Positions 8,244 through 16,405 of a stretch of DNA of 37,107 bases are shown here, piece after piece. A model generated the notes under the pieces. The model saw only the letters and a program-made list of their open reading frames with translations, did no database searches and was not told the DNA's origin. Each line of letters opens with the position of its first letter. Within the stretch, counting starts at the first letter, position 1. Origin of the DNA: an uncultured Mediterraneibacter sp. (lineage in GTDB: Bacteria; Bacillota; Clostridia; Lachnospirales; Lachnospiraceae); contig NZ_CAKRDI010000030.1 in the NCBI RefSeq assembly GCF_934309415.1, positions 1 to 37,107 on the forward strand, read 5' to 3'. A program made the translations under genes and the position numbers.

Positions 8244-9407
8244 ATGAGAAGAAGAAAGACAAAGAAAAGACAGGGACGCACAGAAACTGTGATTGGAAGC
8301 CTGTTCCTGTTAGTTTTGGTTCTGTTTTTAGTAATCAATATCATAGTGCCTGACAAGAAGAAATCAGTTCAGGAGAACCGGATGCTGGCGACACGTCCAT
8401 CCTTCAGTCTGAGCAGTGTGATGTCAGGAGACTTTACGGAAAAATTTGAAAATTATATGACAGATCAGTTTGTGGGAAGAGATTTCTGGTACCATGTGAA
8501 AGTAACTGCCGACCGGATTGGCGGCGTGCACAAAGAAAATGGAATTTATGTCGGAAAGAACGGGCAGCTTCTGGAAGATATTGAAGTGCCGGAAGGGGAG
8601 CATCTTTCTGAGAATATCAAGGCAATCCAGTCGTTCGCAGATGAAAATGCAGATATACCGGTACGAATGATGATCGCCCCGGATGCAGCAACTGTTTTAA
8701 GCAGTAGTCTTCCAGCTCTGGCAAAGGTAGAGGATCAGAACCAGATGATCAGTATGGTGAAGAAAGCCCTGGGAGATTCTGTAGAATGGATCGATGTATC
8801 TTCCGCATTAAATAAGCATAAAAAGGAAAAAATCTATTATAAGACAGATCAGCACTGGACTGCACTGGGAGCGTTTTATGCATTTCAGGATGCAGCTTCA
8901 AAGCTGGGAATCAGTGGAGATGTATCTGACGAATACATTTCATACATTGTATCTGACAACTTTAATGGGATGCTGGCCTCTAAGAGCGGTGTGAATCTGA
9001 AAGAAAAAGAACAGATTGAGATCTATGTCCCGAAAGAAGAGGATAATGATCTGATCGTCAATTATGTAGATGAGGGAAAGAGAACAACGTCCCTGTACGA
9101 CTCTTCCGCATTAGAGACGAAGAATCAGTATGATGTTTATCTGGGTGGTAATTCTTCACTTCTGGATATCAAGACGGTGTCTACAAGTACAAAGAGACTG
9201 CTTCTTGTGAAGGATTCCTTTGCGGACTGTTTTATTCCGTTCCTTACACCGTATTACAGAGAGATTGTTGTGGTAGATCCAAGATATTACAGTGGTACGA
9301 TCCAGAATGTGATGGATACATACCGGATTTCAGAGGTACTTTTCCTGTACAGCGGGAATACATTTTTTAAAGATAATAATATAAGTGGAGTGTTTTCAGG
9401 TGAGTAA
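8244..9407 (+). CDS. DHHW-family (AlgX/AlgJ-like SGNH) protein of the O-acetylation cluster
   Basis: A 387-residue protein with a strongly basic N-terminus (MRRRKTKKRQ) and one membrane helix (about residues 20-38), then a large extracytoplasmic domain. The KTDQHWT block near residue 200 corresponds to the DHHW signature (D-x-H-W here reads DQHW), and a late LLVKDSFADCF block supplies the serine region typical of AlgJ/AlgX-type enzymes. These proteins complete acyl transfer to polysaccharide in concert with an MBOAT protein. An earlier TTG frame opening at 8217 lacks a ribosome site; AGGT before ATG 8244 is weak but better. It overlaps rluF by eight bases. Confidence 0.82.
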   Translation: MRRRKTKKRQGRTETVIGSLFLLVLVLFLVINIIVPDKKKSVQENRMLATRPSFSLSSVMSGDFTEKFENYMTDQFVGRDFWYHVKVTADRIGGVHKENGIYVGKNGQLLEDIEVPEGEHLSENIKAIQSFADENADIPVRMMIAPDAATVLSSSLPALAKVEDQNQMISMVKKALGDSVEWIDVSSALNKHKKEKIYYKTDQHWTALGAFYAFQDAASKLGISGDVSDEYISYIVSDNFNGMLASKSGVNLKEKEQIEIYVPKEEDNDLIVNYVDEGKRTTSLYDSSALETKNQYDVYLGGNSSLLDIKTVSTSTKRLLLVKDSFADCFIPFLTPYYREIVVVDPRYYSGTIQNVMDTYRISEVLFLYSGNTFFKDNNISGVFSGE

Positions 9408-10242
9408 TCGAATCAGTGAAGAATTTATACAAAAACAGGAACCTGTGAGACTGAATAAGTATCTGAGCGAGGCGGGCGTTTGTTCCAGAAGGGAGGCGGA
9501 CCGCCTCATTGAAACTGGACGGGTGACAGTAGACGGACAGCGCGCGCAGACAGGGATGCGGATTCGTCCCGGACAGGTTGTAAAGGTAGGAAATAAAGTT
9601 GTATCAAAGCAGGATGAAATGATCGTGCTGGCGGTCAATAAACCGCGCGGAATTGTATGCACGGAAGAAAAGAGAGAGCGGGACAGTATTGTACGTTTCC
9701 TGAATTACCCGGTGCGTGTGACTTATATAGGCCGGCTGGATAAGGATTCACATGGTCTGCTGCTTATGACAAACAATGGTGACATTATTAACCGGATGAT
9801 GCGTGCAGCAAATCATCATGAGAAAGAATACAAGGTAACGGTAGACAAAGAGATTACAGAAGAATTTCTGGAGAAAATGGCCAGCGGTGTACCGATTCTT
9901 GATACAGTGACAAGACCGTGCAAGGTAAAGAAAATCGGGAAATATACATTTTCTATTATACTGACCCAGGGCTTGAACCGTCAGATTCGCAGAATGTGTG
10001 AGGCACTTGGATATGAGGTGAAAGATCTGCTGCGGGTGCGTGTAATGAACATTACACTGGATGGAATCAGGGATGGGCAGTATCGGAAACTGACGGATGC
10101 GGAACTGAATGAACTTTATGATCTGATCAAAGATTCTTCGGCGGCTCCGGTGGAGTGGGCGAGAAAAGAAACAGCGAATGGAACTGGAAATGGAAACAGA
10201 AGCGGAAATAATAGCGGAAACAGGAGGAAGCATGGAAGATAA
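9400..10242 (+). CDS. rluF: Pseudouridine synthase of the RluF/RsuA family
   Basis: A 280-residue RNA-modifying enzyme. An S4 RNA-binding domain (about residues 12-60: RLNKYLSEAGVCSRREADRL) is followed by the pseudouridine synthase domain with GRLDKDSHGLL, whose Asp (about residue 114) is the catalytic nucleophile. The stretch EYKVTVDK...GVPILDTVT...CKVKK closely recalls E. coli RluF, which makes pseudouridine in 23S rRNA helix 73/74, so RluF is preferred over RluB or RsuA. The C-terminus ends in a Gly/Asn/Arg-rich tail. GTG 9400 is preferred because GGAG lies nine bases upstream and the start overlaps the previous stop; a GTG at 9385 is the alternative. Its end overlaps ligA by 11 bases. Confidence 0.88.
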   Translation: MSNRISEEFIQKQEPVRLNKYLSEAGVCSRREADRLIETGRVTVDGQRAQTGMRIRPGQVVKVGNKVVSKQDEMIVLAVNKPRGIVCTEEKRERDSIVRFLNYPVRVTYIGRLDKDSHGLLLMTNNGDIINRMMRAANHHEKEYKVTVDKEITEEFLEKMASGVPILDTVTRPCKVKKIGKYTFSIILTQGLNRQIRRMCEALGYEVKDLLRVRVMNITLDGIRDGQYRKLTDAELNELYDLIKDSSAAPVEWARKETANGTGNGNRSGNNSGNRRKHGR

Positions 10243-12229
10243 TATGGTAAAATCCGGTGAGGATAAGAAACAGAGTCAGATGGAGCACATGAGAGAACTG
10301 GTGGAACTTCTGAACCGGGCACGCCGTTCTTATGAGCAGGAAGATACAGAAATTATGAGTAACTTTGAGTATGATCGTCTGTATGATGAACTGCTTGCTT
10401 TGGAAGAAGAACTTGGAACAAAGATGGCAAACAGTCCGACGATCAATGTCGGCTATGAGGTGCTCAGCGAACTCCCGAAAGAGCGTCATGAACGTCCGAT
10501 GCTTTCACTCGACAAGACAAAAGAAGTAGAGCGGTTGAAAGAATTCCTTGGTGATCAGAAAGCAATGATCTCCTGGAAACTGGATGGACTGACTATTGTA
10601 CTGACTTACAGAGATGGGGAATTGCAGAAAGCAGTCACAAGAGGAAATGGAGAAGTAGGAGAAGTTATTACGAACAATGCAAAAGTGTTCAAAAATGTTC
10701 CGCTTCATATCCCGTATAAGGGAGAACTGATCTTACGGGGAGAGGCAGTTATTTCCTATAAAGATTTTGAAAAGATCAACGAAGAGATTGAGGATGTAGA
10801 TGCGAAATATAAGAATCCGAGAAATCTGTGCAGCGGTTCTGTGCGTCAGTTGAACAACCAGATCACAGCTCAGAGAAATGTAAAATTCTATGCATTTACG
10901 CTGGTGCAGGCGGAAGGAGCAGACTTCCATAATTCCAGAATGTATCAGATGCAGTGGCTGAAAGAACAGGGATTTGATGTAGTAGAGAATCATCCGGTGA
11001 CAAGAGAGACGATTGAAGAGGAAGTTGCATGGTTTGCACAGCATATTGCAGAGAATGAGGTTCCGTCAGATGGTCTGGTACTTGTTTATGATGATATTGC
11101 CTATGGACAGTCATTAGGAACAACTGCGAAATTTCCACGTGATTCTTTTGCGTTCAAATGGGCAGATGAGATTCGTGAGACAACCTTACTGGAGATTGAA
11201 TGGAGTCCGTCAAGAACAGGCTTGATCAATCCGGTTGCAATCTTTGAACCGGTAGAACTGGAAGGAACTACGGTAAGCCGTGCCAGTGTTCATAACATCA
11301 GTATTATGGAAGAGCTGGAGCTGGGAATCGGGGATAAGATCCAGGTGTATAAAGCGAATATGATCATTCCGCAGATCGCGGAGAACCTGACCAGGAGCGG
11401 TGTCAAAGAGATTCCGGAAGTCTGTCCGGTCTGCGGCGGAGCAACGAAAATTGCCATGGAAAATGAGACGAAGACTTTATACTGTACGAATCCGAAATGT
11501 CAGGCGAAGCATGTAAAATCTTTTTCGTTATTTGTAAGCCGTGATGCCATGAATATTGAAGGCTTGTCTGAGGCTACTCTTGAAAAGTTCATTATGCATG
11601 GATACATCAAAGATTTTACAGATCTGTTCCACCTGGACCGTTATCAGGATGAGATTAAGACGATGGATGGATTCGGAGAAAAATCTTACGTGAATCTGCA
11701 GAACAGTATTCAGAATGCAAGAAATACAACACTTGCAAGACTGGTATATGGCTTGGGAATTTCAGGAATCGGAAGCGCTAACGCAAAAGTAATCTGTCGT
11801 GCATTTGGGAATGATCCGAAGCGGATTCCGGAGGCAACAGAGGAAGAACTTCTGGAAATCTCCGGTGTAGGAGCGGTGCTTGCGAAAACTTATGTTGCTT
11901 ATTTCGCAGATGCAGAACACAGAGAGCTTTATGAAAATCTTCTGAAAGAAGTCAGCATTGAGCAGGAAGAAGTAACAGAGGACAGTCAGAAATTTGCAGG
12001 AGTGAATTTTGTGATCACCGGAAGCGTAGAACACTTTGCAAACCGTGCAGCAGTGAAAGAAGAGATTGAGAAGCGTGGAGGTAAAGTGACCGGAAGTGTA
12101 ACTTCAAAGACAAATTATCTGATCAATAATGATGTGAATTCTACATCATCCAAAAATAAAAAAGCGAGAGATCTTGGTATTCCGATTATTTCGGAGAAAG
12201 AATTTATTGAGATGATGGGCAGGCGCTGA
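10232..12229 (+). CDS. ligA: NAD+-dependent DNA ligase
   Basis: A 665-residue bacterial DNA ligase that seals nicks using NAD+. Visible in order: the N-terminal adenylation domain with the KLDG motif (adenylated Lys116), an OB-fold region (WSPSRTGLINPVAIFEPVEL), a four-cysteine zinc finger (CPVC near residue 397, then CTNPKC), helix-hairpin-helix repeats (GISGIGSANAKVICRAFG, ISGVGAVLAKTYV) and a C-terminal BRCT domain (about 590-665, VNFVITGSVEHF to KEFIEMM). AGGAGG at 10222-10227 fixes ATG 10232; a longer upstream frame opening lies inside rluF and has no ribosome site. It is translationally coupled to rluF. Confidence 0.96.
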   Translation: MEDNMVKSGEDKKQSQMEHMRELVELLNRARRSYEQEDTEIMSNFEYDRLYDELLALEEELGTKMANSPTINVGYEVLSELPKERHERPMLSLDKTKEVERLKEFLGDQKAMISWKLDGLTIVLTYRDGELQKAVTRGNGEVGEVITNNAKVFKNVPLHIPYKGELILRGEAVISYKDFEKINEEIEDVDAKYKNPRNLCSGSVRQLNNQITAQRNVKFYAFTLVQAEGADFHNSRMYQMQWLKEQGFDVVENHPVTRETIEEEVAWFAQHIAENEVPSDGLVLVYDDIAYGQSLGTTAKFPRDSFAFKWADEIRETTLLEIEWSPSRTGLINPVAIFEPVELEGTTVSRASVHNISIMEELELGIGDKIQVYKANMIIPQIAENLTRSGVKEIPEVCPVCGGATKIAMENETKTLYCTNPKCQAKHVKSFSLFVSRDAMNIEGLSEATLEKFIMHGYIKDFTDLFHLDRYQDEIKTMDGFGEKSYVNLQNSIQNARNTTLARLVYGLGISGIGSANAKVICRAFGNDPKRIPEATEEELLEISGVGAVLAKTYVAYFADAEHRELYENLLKEVSIEQEEVTEDSQKFAGVNFVITGSVEHFANRAAVKEEIEKRGGKVTGSVTSKTNYLINNDVNSTSSKNKKARDLGIPIISEKEFIEMMGRR

Positions 12230-12347
12230 ATAAAAATAAAGTCTGATTAGAGTTACTGTTTGCGTCTATACTGTGAACAGGAACTGATTAAAAGTGTGAT
12301 TGATATGCTTTACAGCAAGATGATTGTTTAAGCTGATAAAGAAGAAT

Positions 12348-12446
12348 AAAAAAGAGGCAAGTGTAAAAGTGGATTTATATTCCAGATATCGAAGGGTTAA
12401 ATCTGATATCTGGAACGGTGATCCCCAATTACTCTTGTCTCTTTTT
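12348..12446. terminator. Long bidirectional terminator hairpin between ligA and the amylase
   Basis: An outer stem of about 16 bp (AAAAAGAGGCAAG pairing with CTTGTCTCTTTTT) encloses a perfect 11-bp inner stem (TTCCAGATATC and GATATCTGGAA). T-runs are available on both strands, suiting two converging genes. Nothing else is seen in the 12230-12531 gap. Confidence 0.75.
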
Positions 12447-12531
12447 GTGATTTTCAGATATGCTCAAGAACCGATTTGAAATACATTCTTAAGAATCATA
12501 GGAAATCGATAGTTAAAAGCAATCTGTTATA

Positions 12532-13851
12532 TTAATTTACCTTTAAATACTGAATGCTGTATGGCTTCATCACAAGCTGGCCATTCAGTGCAAATGGAGC
12601 AGTATCCTCATCCTTGAGCAGATCAACAGCATTTCCCTGTAATTCACCATGATAAGCAGTGTATTCAGAGTCACTGGCATTGATTGCTACCAGTACACGC
12701 TCGGAATCTGTTTTGCGTTCAAATACGAGCTGATGATTTGTGAGCACTACATTGCGGTAAGAACCGTTACAGAGTGCATCGCTTGTGCGGCGTACTTCGA
12801 TCATTTTTGTAATGAGCTCTGTCAGTTCATTCGGCTTCGGTGCTTCAAAGCATGGACGCAGTGCATAATCATTATCCGGAGCTTTGACACCTTCTTCACC
12901 CCATTCGCTTCCATAATAGATGCATGGGATTCCCGGCATACCAAAGAGCAATCCATAAGTCAGAGGAAGGTGGTTCTTGTTTGTGAGAATACTTGCGATT
13001 CTTGTAACATCATGATTGTCCACGAACGTCATAAGATGTTTGCCTCTGTAGATACACCACTGTTCTGGTCCGAACTGACGGTTCAGAGAATGGGCGATCT
13101 CAAACATATTCATGCTGTTAAAGCTGGAATAGATTCCTTTGTAGCATTCGTAGTTTGTACAGCTGTGAAGCATTTCATCATTTACGATCAGATTATAATC
13201 ACCAAAGAGTACTTCTCCGATCAGTGCAAATCCAGGTTTAAGTTCTTCGCAGAAATGACGGAGTCTCTTCATAAAGTTATGATCCAGACAATAAGCAACA
13301 TCCAGACGAAGTCCGTCAATTCCAAAGTCCTCGATCCACATCTTTACACATTCCAGCAGATAATCTACGACAGCAGGATTCTGCAGATTCAGTTTTACCA
13401 GTTCAAAATGACCTTCCCAGCCTTCATACCAGAATCCGTCATTGTAGCAGCTGTTTCCGTCAAAGCTGATATGGAACCAGTCTTTGTAAGGAGAATCCCA
13501 TTTCTTTTCCTGCACGTCTTTGAACGCCCAGAATCCACGGCCAACATGGTTGAATACACCATCCAGCATAATCTTGACATTGTTGTCGTGAAGTTTCTGG
13601 CAGACTTCTTTGAAATCCTCGTTTGTACCAAGACGACAATCGATCTTTTTAAAATCTCTTGTGTCATAACCATGGTTATCTGATTCGAAGATTGGATTTA
13701 AAAGGATAGAGCCGATTCCAAGTTTTCCAAGATATTCTGCCCATTCGCCGATCTTGAGAATCCGATGTTCTGTAACACCATCATTGTGCACCGGCGCACC
13801 GCAGAAACCAATCGGATATATTTGATAAAAAGTTTCATTGTAAGCCCACAT
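12532..13851 (-). CDS. Intracellular alpha-amylase family glycoside hydrolase (GH13)
   Basis: A 439-residue enzyme without signal peptide, so it acts on imported oligosaccharides. The GH13 conserved regions are complete: DGVFNH, GIDGLRLDVA with nucleophile Asp184, LIGEVL with acid/base Glu213 and FVDNHD with transition-state Asp278. The (beta/alpha)8 barrel is followed by a short all-beta domain. There is no N-terminal starch-binding or cyclomaltodextrinase N-domain, so it is shorter than neopullulanases and closer to small maltodextrin-degrading GH13 enzymes; exact specificity cannot be read. GAGG (minus strand, just upstream) supports ATG 13851. It is convergent with ligA and divergent from the HD-domain gene. 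Confidence 0.92.
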   Translation of the reverse strand: MWAYNETFYQIYPIGFCGAPVHNDGVTEHRILKIGEWAEYLGKLGIGSILLNPIFESDNHGYDTRDFKKIDCRLGTNEDFKEVCQKLHDNNVKIMLDGVFNHVGRGFWAFKDVQEKKWDSPYKDWFHISFDGNSCYNDGFWYEGWEGHFELVKLNLQNPAVVDYLLECVKMWIEDFGIDGLRLDVAYCLDHNFMKRLRHFCEELKPGFALIGEVLFGDYNLIVNDEMLHSCTNYECYKGIYSSFNSMNMFEIAHSLNRQFGPEQWCIYRGKHLMTFVDNHDVTRIASILTNKNHLPLTYGLLFGMPGIPCIYYGSEWGEEGVKAPDNDYALRPCFEAPKPNELTELITKMIEVRRTSDALCNGSYRNVVLTNHQLVFERKTDSERVLVAINASDSEYTAYHGELQGNAVDLLKDEDTAPFALNGQLVMKPYSIQYLKVN

Positions 13852-13892
13852 AATTTTGTACCTCTTTCCTTAAAATTGCATTACACCTGTAT

Positions 13893-13898
13893 ATTATA
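13893..13898 (-). promoter_or_regulatory. Extended -10 box of the GH13 gene
   Basis: TGCTATAAT on the minus strand (TATAAT at 13893-13898), about 40 bases before the start codon; the -35 region is poor. The box lies inside a small inverted repeat (CTGTA and TACAG). Confidence 0.5.
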
Positions 13899-14107
13899 GC
13901 ATTTACAGCCTGGATGAGAAAGGTTTTCTACAGAAAGTATTTTTAAAACAGACTTCGGAAAAAAGAAGCGCAATTTAGGGGTATGACATTAAGCACTGGT
14001 ATGATAAGATAAAAATAAGTAAAATGCGAAATAAAGAGAAATATTGCTGGTTACAGGGGACTGTGAACAGCAAGGAAAAGACTCAATTCAAAGGAGGAAA
14101 ATCCTTA

Positions 14108-14650
14108 ATGATGGAGGAAGAGATACTGTACAGAAAAGCTTACGATCTTGCGGAGAGAAGGCACCGGGGACAGACGCGTATCGGAGGAGAACCGTATATT
14201 ACACACCCGGAAGGAGTGGCACAGATTGTCAGAGAGCATGGGTATGGAATTCAATATCAGGTAACGGCATTGTTCCATGATCTGTTGGAAGATACGGATG
14301 CGCAGGAACAGGAGATTCTGGAGATTGGTGGTCAGGAGGTATTGGATGCTGTAAAATTACTGACGAAAGAAAAAGGATATGTAATGCAGGATTATATTGG
14401 AAAGATTAGAAAAAACAAACTTGCATTTGCAGTGAAAGGGGCGGATCGTCTGCATAATCTCAGATCTGCCATGTGTACAGATGAGAAATTCAAAAGAAAA
14501 TATATCAAGGAATCTGTGGAGTGGTATCTGGATTTTATGCCGGAGATTCCGTTTGCCGTAAAAGAACTGGCAGAATCGCTGGAAGAACCTTTGACGGAAT
14601 TCCCTTTTTTATATACACCGGTCAGTCAGTGGGAGAGTTTGTCCGAATAA
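14108..14650 (+). CDS. Small HD-domain protein, probable (p)ppGpp hydrolase (MESH1/SpoT-HD-like)
   Basis: A 180-residue single-domain protein matching the hydrolase half of RelA/SpoT enzymes. The metal and substrate motifs are present in order: RGQTRIGGEPYITHP (first His), FHDLLEDT (HD and ED) and KGADRLHNLRS (final Asp and Asn). The synthetase, TGS and ACT domains are absent, so it fits the small alarmone hydrolases that cleave pyrophosphate from (p)ppGpp; this activity is inferred. ATG 14108 is preceded by AAAGGAGG; an in-frame start at 14024 is upstream of that ribosome site and less likely. It appears monocistronic. Confidence 0.83.
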   Translation: MMEEEILYRKAYDLAERRHRGQTRIGGEPYITHPEGVAQIVREHGYGIQYQVTALFHDLLEDTDAQEQEILEIGGQEVLDAVKLLTKEKGYVMQDYIGKIRKNKLAFAVKGADRLHNLRSAMCTDEKFKRKYIKESVEWYLDFMPEIPFAVKELAESLEEPLTEFPFLYTPVSQWESLSE

Positions 14651-14690
14651 GAGAACGCAGCAGACTGTAACATGTGATATTAACAGGTGT

Positions 14691-14727
14691 AGAAAGCAGA
14701 TTTTCATAAAGCGAAAATCTGCTTTCT
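14691..14727 (+). terminator. Terminator-like hairpin after the HD-domain gene
   Basis: AGAAAGCAGATTTTC and GAAAATCTGCTTTCT form a perfect 15-bp stem with a seven-base loop; the following T-run is short. Confidence 0.65.
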
Positions 14728-14775
14728 TAGAATATACCTGAAAATGCTTCCTTCAAGATGCATACCGCAGGTGCT

Positions 14776-14797
14776 AGAATGTGCCAAGGCACATTCT
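14776..14797. other. Second perfect inverted repeat before rplM
   Basis: AGAATGTGCC and GGCACATTCT, ten-base arms separated by AA, followed by TTGTTT. It could be a back-up terminator or an operator; it lies about 80 bases before the rplM -35 box. Confidence 0.45.
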
Positions 14798-14874
14798 TTG
14801 TTTGATATATAGATGCGATTATTGTTTTTCAAACATATGCTGTGTTTTACAAAAATTACAAATAGAAAAAATGC

Positions 14875-14903
14875 TTGACAACGGTATGCTGGACGACTAT
14901 AAT
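14875..14903 (+). promoter_or_regulatory. Consensus sigma-A promoter of rplM-rpsI
   Basis: TTGACA (14875-14880), 17 bases, TATAAT (14898-14903): a perfect consensus, as expected for a ribosomal-protein operon. It leaves a leader of roughly 105 bases (about 14910-15014), long enough for an L13-type autoregulatory leader, but I could not establish a conserved fold. Confidence 0.88.
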
Positions 14904-15014
14904 AGAACAGTATGAATTAAGGAGAAACAGTATTCGCCATAGCCCCGGAGTCTACTGATTTCAAATAGATAAGTAAAAGAATTATTGATGATTATTTTAT
15001 AGGAGGAACACCCC

Positions 15015-15443
15015 ATGAAAACTTATATGGCTAACCCTGATAAGATTGAAAGAAAATGGTATGTGGTTGACGCTGAAGGTGCTACATTAGGACGCCTTGC
15101 ATCTGAGATCGCTAAAGTGCTCAGAGGAAAAAACAAACCGGAATATACACCGCACATTGACACAGGAGATTATGTAATCGTTGTTAATGCAGAGAAAGTA
15201 AAAGTAACAGGAAAGAAATTACAGCAGAAGATTTATTACAATCACTCCGATTATGTTGGAGGAATGAGAGAGACTACACTTGCTGAGCTTCTTGCTAAGA
15301 AGCCGGAAAAGGTAATCGAGCTGGCTGTTAAAGGAATGCTCCCGAAGGGACCTATGGGAAGAGACATGATCAAAAAACTTCATGTTTACGCTGGACCAGA
15401 GCATGCTAATCAGGCTCAGAAGCCAGAAGTTCTGACATTTTAG
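15015..15443 (+). CDS. rplM: Large-subunit ribosomal protein uL13
   Basis: A 142-residue protein of the normal L13 length. The L13 signature region [22 protein letters not shown] near residues 26-47 and the C-terminal block [22 protein letters not shown] are present. It assembles early on 23S rRNA of the 50S subunit. GGAGG eight bases upstream sets ATG 15015. It is cotranscribed with rpsI, 26 bases downstream, the conserved rplM-rpsI pairing. Confidence 0.98.
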   Translation: MKTYMANPDKIERKWYVVDAEGATLGRLASEIAKVLRGKNKPEYTPHIDTGDYVIVVNAEKVKVTGKKLQQKIYYNHSDYVGGMRETTLAELLAKKPEKVIELAVKGMLPKGPMGRDMIKKLHVYAGPEHANQAQKPEVLTF

Positions 15444-15469
15444 GTAGAGGTTGAAAGGAGGATATAACA

Positions 15470-15862
15470 GTGGCTAACGCAAAATATTACGGAACAGGAA
15501 GAAGAAAAAAATCTATCGCAAGAGTATATCTTGTACCTGGAACAGGAAAGATCACAATCAATAAAAGAGATATCGACGAGTATCTTGGACTTGAAACTCT
15601 GAAGGTTGTTGTTCGCCAGCCGCTCGTGGCTACAGAGACACTTGACAAGTTCGATGTAATCGTTAATGTATGTGGTGGTGGATACACAGGACAGGCTGGA
15701 GCAATCCGTCACGGTATTGCAAGAGCACTCCTTGAGGCTGACGCTGATTACAGACCGGTTCTTAAATCCGCAGGTTACCTGACTCGTGACCCACGTATGA
15801 AAGAACGTAAGAAATACGGTCTCAAAGCAGCTCGTCGTGCTCCACAGTTCTCAAAACGATAA
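15470..15862 (+). CDS. rpsI: Small-subunit ribosomal protein uS9; 3' end is the attachment site of the mobile element
   Basis: A 130-residue S9 with a GTG start behind AAAGGAGG. The family ends in a basic tail that reaches the ribosomal P site; here the tail is complete (RRAPQFSKR). Its last six codons plus stop coincide with the left copy of the att repeat. The right copy at 26744 encodes the same residues with CGT instead of CGA for the final Arg, so the resident chromosomal 3' end was swapped for an element-borne synonymous one on integration. The gene therefore remains intact, but its native terminator has been displaced to 26805. Confidence 0.98.
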   Translation: MANAKYYGTGRRKKSIARVYLVPGTGKITINKRDIDEYLGLETLKVVVRQPLVATETLDKFDVIVNVCGGGYTGQAGAIRHGIARALLEADADYRPVLKSAGYLTRDPRMKERKKYGLKAARRAPQFSKR

Positions 15863-15865
15863 TTA
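15841..15865 (+). repeat. attL: left direct repeat of the element
   Basis: TCCACAGTTCTCAAAACG (18 bases) is identical to 26744-26761; after one mismatch (A versus T) TAATTA is again shared, 24 of 25 in all. Confidence 0.93.
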
Positions 15866-15888
15866 CAAGAGAATATCGAGAGAAACTC

Positions 15889-15923
15889 AAAACCTCAGAA
15901 ACCGCGTGTTTCCGGGGTTTTTT
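15889..15923 (+). terminator. Element-supplied terminator for rplM-rpsI
   Basis: AAAACCTCAGAAAC and GTTTCCGGGGTTTT pair (one mismatch, one G-U) around CGCGT, with a T-run, 26 bases after the rpsI stop. It lies inside the element and differs from the native terminator found beyond attR. Confidence 0.8.
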
Positions 15924-15973
15924 CTTATTTTCAATTTTTTAAAATTTTGGAAAAAAGTAGTGAATTTTTGACG

Positions 15974-16006
15974 GTAGCGCACACGTAGCACACACGTAGC
16001 ACACAA
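15974..16006 (+). repeat. Three tandem 11-bp repeats, candidate integrase arm-type sites
   Basis: GTAGCGCACAC (15974), GTAGCACACAC (15985) and GTAGCACACAA (15996). A fourth copy in the same orientation, GTAGCGCACAA, lies at 26704-26714 just inside attR. Short repeats near both ends of an element that uses a tyrosine recombinase are typical arm-type binding sites. Confidence 0.72.
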
Positions 16007-16012
16007 AAACGC

Positions 16013-16041
16013 TTGACAAATTTTACGTTGATTGGTAGAAT
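16013..16041 (+). promoter_or_regulatory. Strong rightward promoter with no protein gene behind it
   Basis: TTGACA (16013-16018), 17 bases, TAGAAT (16036-16041), starting seven bases after the last 11-bp repeat. The downstream plus strand has no convincing coding frame. Confidence 0.75.
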
Positions 16042-16047
16042 GCGAGC

Positions 16048-16187
16048 AACTTAACATTGTATCTGTCTATGGGGCTACTGCGAAGATTTAGGGGCTAAAA
16101 TCAGAAACAGTTTAGGCAGAGAGAATATATCGAAGTGTGTCAAGAAGGGATGCTTCTGTTTTGTGATGCGTGATTTTACAAAGAAAA
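16048..16187 (+). ncRNA. Candidate structured RNA at the left end of the element
   Basis: The RNA that would start near 16048 can form three nested helices: CTGTCTA (16063-16069) with TAGGCAG (16113-16119), ACTG (16077-16080) with CAGT (16108-16111), and GATTTAG (16085-16091) with CTAAAATC (16095-16102, one bulge) around a GGG loop. The 3' end is uncertain, because the hairpin at 16188-16212 favours the other strand. I do not recognise it as a known RNA class. It runs toward the convergent minus-strand operon. Confidence 0.4.
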
Positions 16188-16212
16188 GACTGCTGCCATT
16201 ATAGCAACAGTC
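16180..16212 (-). terminator. Terminator of the leftward int operon
   Basis: On the minus strand GACTGTTGC pairs with GCAGCAGTC (nine pairs, one G-U) and TTTTCTTT follows. On the plus strand the same stem has a C-A mismatch and no T-run. A second small hairpin (AACGCA and TGCGTT, 16221-16236) precedes it. Confidence 0.75.
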
Positions 16213-16273
16213 CTGCACTGAACGCAATTTTGCGTTGGATCATCATACGTTTTTTTGTAACGTAATAAATATT

Positions 16274-16405
16274 TTATTTTTCTGTCAATCCTTTTGTAAA
16301 TATATATATGGATCTTAAAAAGCTGGTATTGTCCAATTTATTTATCATTTGTATAATTCTTCTTCTGTACCATCTATTTTCTTCGCATCTATCAACGTCT
16401 TTCAT
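16274..16405 (-). CDS. Small hypothetical protein (43 aa), last gene of the leftward operon
   Basis: A 43-residue frame beginning MKDVDRCEENRWYRRRIIQM and ending IYIFTKGLTEK. A good ribosome site (GGGGGAG) lies in the end of the preceding gene, and the ATG directly follows that gene's stop. The composition (basic N-half, an IIQMINKLDNTSFLRSIYIF core) recalls short phage and island proteins of unknown function; I cannot name a family. The intrinsic terminator lies about 60 bases further on. Confidence 0.68.
   Translation of the reverse strand: MKDVDRCEENRWYRRRIIQMINKLDNTSFLRSIYIFTKGLTEK

Noticed and set aside
12649..13683. A 344-codon plus-strand open frame opposite the GH13 gene
   Set aside because: It is the complement of a confidently identified amylase with all catalytic motifs, has no ribosome site and shows no domain.
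2282..14797. CTAGAATGTGC shared between 2281-2291 and 14774-14784 as a dispersed repeat
   Set aside because: Only 11 bases are shared and one copy is explained as a -10 box; likely chance.
14909..15014. A defined L13 leader riboregulator before rplM
   Set aside because: The leader length is suitable but I could not find a convincing conserved structure by eye.
15974..16006. The three 11-bp repeats considered as a CRISPR array
   Set aside because: Repeats are contiguous without spacers and far too short; no cas genes anywhere in the window.
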